Shown: positions 6,984-9,504 of the stretch, one piece after another | Position numbering within the stretch: position 1 is the first letter of the stretch | Layout: each line of letters begins with the position of its first letter | Assembly: GCA_902480035.1 (NCBI GenBank) | Contig: CABSRC010000065.1 | Coordinates: forward strand, 1 to 9,504 | Origin: an uncultured Streptococcus sp. | GTDB taxonomy: Bacteria > Bacillota > Bacilli > Lactobacillales > Streptococcaceae | Length of the DNA stretch: 9,504 nucleotides | Direction: 5' to 3' | Made by a program: the position numbers and the translations under genes | Notes under the pieces: generated by a model | Database searches by the model: none | Seen by the model: only the letters and a program-made list of their open reading frames with translations | Told to the model about the DNA's origin: nothing

Positions 6984-7115
6984 AAAACCTTTCTCTATAT
7001 AAGAAAGAGGCTGGGGCATGCTTGCCTTTGCCTCATGATCTGTTCATAAAACAAGTTGATTTGCTAGGTAGCTGATTCAGAAATCAAACTCTTCGAGTTA
7101 CTGATTTCTGTTTTG
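6984..7115. repeat. Hairpin-rich intergenic element, likely dispersed repeat
   Basis: The asd-dapA gap is full of inverted repeats. At 7078-7110, CAGAAATCA/TGATTTCTG (9 bp) encloses AACTC/GAGTT (5 bp) with a 2-base bulge. At 7007-7034, GAGGC/GCCTC encloses a shorter GGC/GCC. CTTTCT/AGAAAG (minus strand) brackets the dapA ribosome site. AAAACA and TGTTTT could form an outer stem around the first hairpin. No long T-run follows any of these, so they are poor terminators. The AAAGAGGCTGGGGC motif on the plus strand resembles intergenic repeats I remember from mitis/sanguinis streptococci. Repeat status is inferred from one copy. Confidence 0.4.
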
Positions 7116-7119
7116 CTCC

Positions 7120-8196
7120 CTATTTCAATTCAAACTTCAATTCAGCTGTTGGACGTACGAGTCCACGTTCATGAAGGGTTTCTGCGATTTGGACTGAGTT
7201 CCAAGCGGCACCTTTTAGAAGGTTGTCAGACACCACCCACATGTGGATCCCTTTTTCAGCATCCAAGTCTTTACGGATACGTCCGACGAATGTATCACGT
7301 GAACCGACAGCATTAACTGCTTGTGGGTAGATTTGGTGAGCAACGTCGTCTTCAAGGACAGCACCTGGGAAGGCAGCAATCGCAGCTTTCACTTCGTCAA
7401 TTGGTGCCACTTCTTTAGTTTCAATGTAGACTGACTCAGAGTGAGCTGACAAGACTGGAATCCGCACACATGTTGCTGAAACAGCAATGCTATCATCTTC
7501 CATGATTTTCTTGGTTTCATTCGTCATCTTCATTTCTTCGTAAGTATAGTCATTTTCTGTGAAGACGTCGATTTGTGGAAGAGCGTTGAAAGCAATTGGG
7601 TAGTGTTTTTTATCACCACCACATGGCAAGATTTCTGCTTTGACATCGCGTGGGTTGACCCCGTCGTTCAAGACTTCCTTCAACTCACGTTGGGTTTCAA
7701 GAATAGCTCCCATACCGGCACCTGAAACAGCTTGGTAAGTAGATACGATGATACGGTCCAAGCCCCATTTTTGACGAACGGGCTCAAGCGCTACCATCAT
7801 TTGAATGGTTGAACAGTTTGGACAAGAGATAATTCCGTTATGAGCATCAAGCGCATGTGCATTCACTTCAGGAACAACCAGTGGAACATCCGGATTTTGA
7901 CGGAAATAAGAAGTGTTATCAACCACTACTGCGCCTGCTTTCACCGCATAAGGTGCATATTTGGCAGATGTTGAACCACCAGCTGAGAAAAGAGCAATAT
8001 CAACGCCTTCAAAAGCATCTTCAGTCGTTTCCTCAATGGTCACGTCTTGCCCTTTAAATTGCAAGACTTTTCCTGCAGAACGTGCTGACGCAAGGTAGCG
8101 AATTTTATCGATTGGAAGAGTAGATTCTTCCAACATTTTGATCATTTGAGCACCAACGGCACCTGTAGCACCGACAACAGCAACTGTGTATCCCAT
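7120..8196 (-). CDS. asd: Aspartate-semialdehyde dehydrogenase
   Basis: Asd reduces aspartyl phosphate to aspartate semialdehyde with NADPH, the branch point to lysine/diaminopimelate, threonine and methionine. The 358-residue protein starts MGYTVAVVGATGAVGAQ with the GxxGxxG nucleotide-binding loop (9-15). The catalytic cysteine is C128 in SCPNCSTIQM, Q155 lies in TYQAVSGAG, R245 in CVRIPV and H252 in AHSE, all as in the family. The ATG at 8196 has GAGGA about 6 bases upstream. A 51-codon upstream extension to a TTG at 8349 is in frame but runs through a promoter, a terminator and the asd RNA, so I rejected it. The gene has its own promoter and is followed by dapA. Confidence 0.97.
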   Translation of the reverse strand: MGYTVAVVGATGAVGAQMIKMLEESTLPIDKIRYLASARSAGKVLQFKGQDVTIEETTEDAFEGVDIALFSAGGSTSAKYAPYAVKAGAVVVDNTSYFRQNPDVPLVVPEVNAHALDAHNGIISCPNCSTIQMMVALEPVRQKWGLDRIIVSTYQAVSGAGMGAILETQRELKEVLNDGVNPRDVKAEILPCGGDKKHYPIAFNALPQIDVFTENDYTYEEMKMTNETKKIMEDDSIAVSATCVRIPVLSAHSESVYIETKEVAPIDEVKAAIAAFPGAVLEDDVAHQIYPQAVNAVGSRDTFVGRIRKDLDAEKGIHMWVVSDNLLKGAAWNSVQIAETLHERGLVRPTAELKFELK

Positions 8197-8241
8197 AGTA
8201 AATCCTCTTTCAAAATTTTCTAAAAATTGAGTATTTGTACT

Positions 8242-8270
8242 ATTATACAATTTTTTGACATAAATGAAAA
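8242..8270 (-). promoter_or_regulatory. Promoter of asd
   Basis: On the minus strand TTTTCA (8265-8270) lies 17 bases from a perfect TATAAT (8242-8247). The start is expected near 8235, giving a leader of about 40 bases that carries the GAGGA ribosome site. It lies just downstream of the asd RNA terminator, so asd need not depend on read-through from the RNA. Confidence 0.65.
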
Positions 8271-8283
8271 GTCCTGAAGGCAC

Positions 8284-8312
8284 AAAAAAATCCTGATCCG
8301 AAGACCAGGATT
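8284..8312 (-). terminator. UUCG-loop terminator ending the asd RNA
   Basis: The minus strand reads AATCCTGGTC, TTCG, GATCAGGATT, then seven or so T. It forms a 10-bp stem with one G-U pair, closed by a stable C(UUCG)G tetraloop. This is the strongest terminator in the window. It should also stop transcripts coming from the DNA-repair gene, which has no terminator of its own. Confidence 0.9.
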
Positions 8313-8434
8313 CGAGGCACCTTTCGGTGAGAACAGCAGGTTCACACAACTGTTCAAGGTCCGCTCCTGCGTTACAATTGAATGTAGACCTCCTCAGCGC
8401 AAAAGGCTCCTAAGAGCCAATCGACTCATCGCAT
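8284..8434 (-). ncRNA. asd RNA (streptococcal small RNA)
   Basis: About 150 bases of structured noncoding sequence lie upstream of asd between a promoter and a terminator. Visible helices on the minus strand are GGCTC/GAGCC, AGGTC/GACCT with TACA/TGTA inside it, GAACAG/CTGTTC, CACC-GAAA-GGTG, and the UUCG-loop terminator. Position, host group and size fit the asd RNA motif known from lactic acid bacteria, where one member was detected in S. pyogenes as a separate transcript of about 170 nt. An unpaired-looking AGGAGGU lies at 8388-8394 without a suitable start codon after it. The 5' end is inferred from the promoter. No lysine-riboswitch or T-box core is visible. The biological role is not known to me. 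Confidence 0.72.
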
Positions 8435-8440
8435 AATTCT

Positions 8441-8470
8441 AGTTTACCATGAACATCCACAAACTGTCAA
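8441..8470 (-). promoter_or_regulatory. Promoter of the asd RNA
   Basis: On the minus strand a perfect TTGACA (8465-8470) is followed after 18 bases by TAAACT (8441-8446), with an extended TGG just before the -10. The predicted start is about 8434. The -35 includes the TGA stop codon (8467-8469) of the upstream DNA-repair gene, so promoter and coding end share bases. Confidence 0.7.
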
Positions 8471-9126
8471 GAAGGTAGGTACTTGCTTCCTTCTCGAATA
8501 CTCAAAGGAGATAACTGCTCTCGATAGCGGTCGATAAAGGCCCCTACCCAATCCGGATTAACCTTGGAATAATTGCGTAAACTCCAGCCGATTGCCTTAT
8601 TTATAAAGAACTCGCTTTGACCTAGATTATTGAGGATCACTTTTTCTAACAAATCCGTATCTGTTTTTTCTTTCCTCATAAGCTGGTGATCAATGGCAAT
8701 CCGCCTCAACCAAAAGTCCTGATCCTTACTCCAATCCAGCATAACCTGCTTGGTTTCTGGATAGTGAAAAGTAATCTCTCCGATGATAAGGTCCAATTGA
8801 TCTATACTGTCCCACCATGATTTGGTTTGAGCCAATTCCTTTAGCTTTGGAAAATCTTCAGGTATAAGCTCCTTCTTCTTTTTATCCAGATAATCCATAG
8901 CAATATATTGGAACTCACGGTAGGGTTGCTGCCAACACTCTTCCACAAAAGCCCAATCAATTGGATCCTTTATGAAAAGCTTAAAAAAATCTCTTTCAAT
9001 CTTTTTGAGAATTGGTTTTTGAACCCCAAGAAAGCTGAATTTATTTTTCATATAAGCTTCCATTGCTGGGAGTTTCGCTGGATCAGCTTGGTCTTCTAAC
9101 AATTTCAAAAGAATTTTTGTATCCAT
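8467..9126 (-). CDS. AlkD-like DNA alkylation repair protein
   Basis: This 219-residue, all-helical protein belongs to the DNA alkylation repair (AlkC/AlkD, HEAT-like repeat) family, glycosylases that excise alkylated bases such as N3- and N7-alkylpurines. Residues matching the Bacillus cereus AlkD active site are visible. KSWWDSID carries W105 and D109 with the W-x3-D spacing. FWLRRIAI has the conserved Arg (141/142). FFINKAIGWSLRNYSKVNP supplies W181. The length is slightly below that of AlkD (about 237), yet both ends look intact. The ATG at 9126 has AAGGAGGA 5 bases upstream. It starts 15 bases after the cardiolipin synthase stop and is presumably cotranscribed with it. The family call is strong; activity on DNA is inferred from the retained residues. 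Confidence 0.93.
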   Translation of the reverse strand: MDTKILLKLLEDQADPAKLPAMEAYMKNKFSFLGVQKPILKKIERDFFKLFIKDPIDWAFVEECWQQPYREFQYIAMDYLDKKKKELIPEDFPKLKELAQTKSWWDSIDQLDLIIGEITFHYPETKQVMLDWSKDQDFWLRRIAIDHQLMRKEKTDTDLLEKVILNNLGQSEFFINKAIGWSLRNYSKVNPDWVGAFIDRYREQLSPLSIREGSKYLPS

Positions 9127-9141
9127 ATGATTCCTCCTTTT

Positions 9142-9504
9142 TTACATCAAAGGTCCAATCAAAGAAAAGAGATAGCCAGCTAGACGATGAGCCATAGGCA
9201 TTTTAGATAAACTTTCTAGGGTGACTTCCTCTGATAGAGCCTGGGTTTTCTCAAAATCTTCTTCAATCTTTAGCACTTCCAGAGTTTTGTAGAGATAGAC
9301 CCCATCTTCAAAATTTTGATAGAGACTTCGGTAGTCTGTATTAATGGTTCCTACAACAGCTTGTTGGCTATCAGAAACATAAACTTTAGCATGGACAAAG
9401 CCTGGGGTATAACGGAAAATACGGACGCCAGCATCCAAGAGCACTTTAAAATAGGTCGTCGCAATATCAAAGGCATACTGTTTATCTGGAATCCCTGGCA
9501 TAAT
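9142..9504 (-). CDS. cls: Cardiolipin synthase, C-terminal part
   Basis: Only the last 120 codons are present; the gene enters from beyond base 9504. FVHAKVYVSDSQQAVVGTINTDYRS is the second HKD motif of the phospholipase D superfamily (H-x-K-x4-D-x6-G-x2-N), preceded by IMPGIPDK and AGVRIFRYTPG, as in bacterial cardiolipin synthases. This membrane-associated enzyme joins two phosphatidylglycerols to make cardiolipin. The last 40 residues (KTQALSEEVTLESL...RLAGYLFSLIGPLM) match the usual C-terminal end of the family. The first HKD motif and N-terminal membrane helices must lie outside the window. The downstream repair gene is close enough to share its transcript. Confidence 0.92.
   Translation of the reverse strand: MMPGIPDKQYAFDIATTYFKVLLDAGVRIFRYTPGFVHAKVYVSDSQQAVVGTINTDYRSLYQNFEDGVYLYKTLEVLKIEEDFEKTQALSEEVTLESLSKMPMAHRLAGYLFSLIGPLM

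Noticed and set aside
8255..8260. Plus-strand TTGACA as a promoter
   Set aside because: No suitable -10 with correct spacing and no plus-strand gene follow; it lies in the spacer of the asd promoter.
8197..8349. N-terminal extension of asd to a TTG start
   Set aside because: The extra 51 codons cross the asd promoter, the UUCG terminator and part of the asd RNA. Homologues start at MGYTVAVVGA, and a good ribosome site precedes 8196.
8284..8434. Lysine riboswitch or T-box upstream of asd
   Set aside because: No L-box core such as AGAGGTGC with its following elements, and no T-box AGGGTGG-ACCGCG sequence, is present. The helices fit the asd RNA better.

Overview
The window looks like chromosomal DNA of a Streptococcus from the mitis/sanguinis group. 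DapA, Asd, RbgA and RnhB match what I remember of the pneumococcal proteins almost residue for residue. Base composition is moderately low in GC, Shine-Dalgarno sites are strong, and several -10 boxes are of the extended TGnTATAAT kind. The assignment rests on recognition and no search was run. Every gene lies on the minus strand, so transcription runs from high to low coordinates. I see no insertion sequence, prophage gene, CRISPR array, tRNA or rRNA.

In transcription order: (1) the C-terminal part of a cardiolipin synthase (9504-9142), followed 15 bases later by an AlkD-like DNA alkylation repair gene (9126-8467). (2) A small-RNA unit (about 8434-8284) that I recognise as the streptococcal asd RNA. 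It has its own extended -10 promoter, whose -35 box sits on the stop codon of the repair gene, and it ends in a UUCG-loop terminator. (3) asd (8196-7120), with a separate TATAAT promoter downstream of that terminator, then dapA (6980-6045). These are successive steps from aspartate semialdehyde to diaminopimelate and lysine, needed for peptidoglycan cross-links. The 139-base asd-dapA gap is filled with hairpins and resembles a dispersed intergenic repeat. (4) A stand-alone ATP-cone protein (5866-5528) with its own promoter and a following terminator-like hairpin. (5) A tight three-gene operon: an ATPase with an FHA-like N-terminus and an ABCG-type ATP-binding domain (5415-4075), its six-helix permease (4085-3258), and a zinc-ribbon/single-TM/extracellular-domain protein (3240-1804), closed by a terminator. 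(6) The ribosome-assembly GTPase gene rbgA (1692-841), overlapped by rnhB (854-87), then the first 27 codons of a ROK-family sugar kinase/regulator (83-1), all from one extended -10 promoter.

Most of the window is housekeeping. The accessory-looking part is the FHA-like/ABC/permease/zinc-ribbon operon. It has the architecture of a transporter or envelope-stress module that could be tied to Ser/Thr phosphorylation, but its substrate and role cannot be read from the sequence. The second point of interest is the asd RNA, laid out as an independent small RNA and not as a leader of asd.
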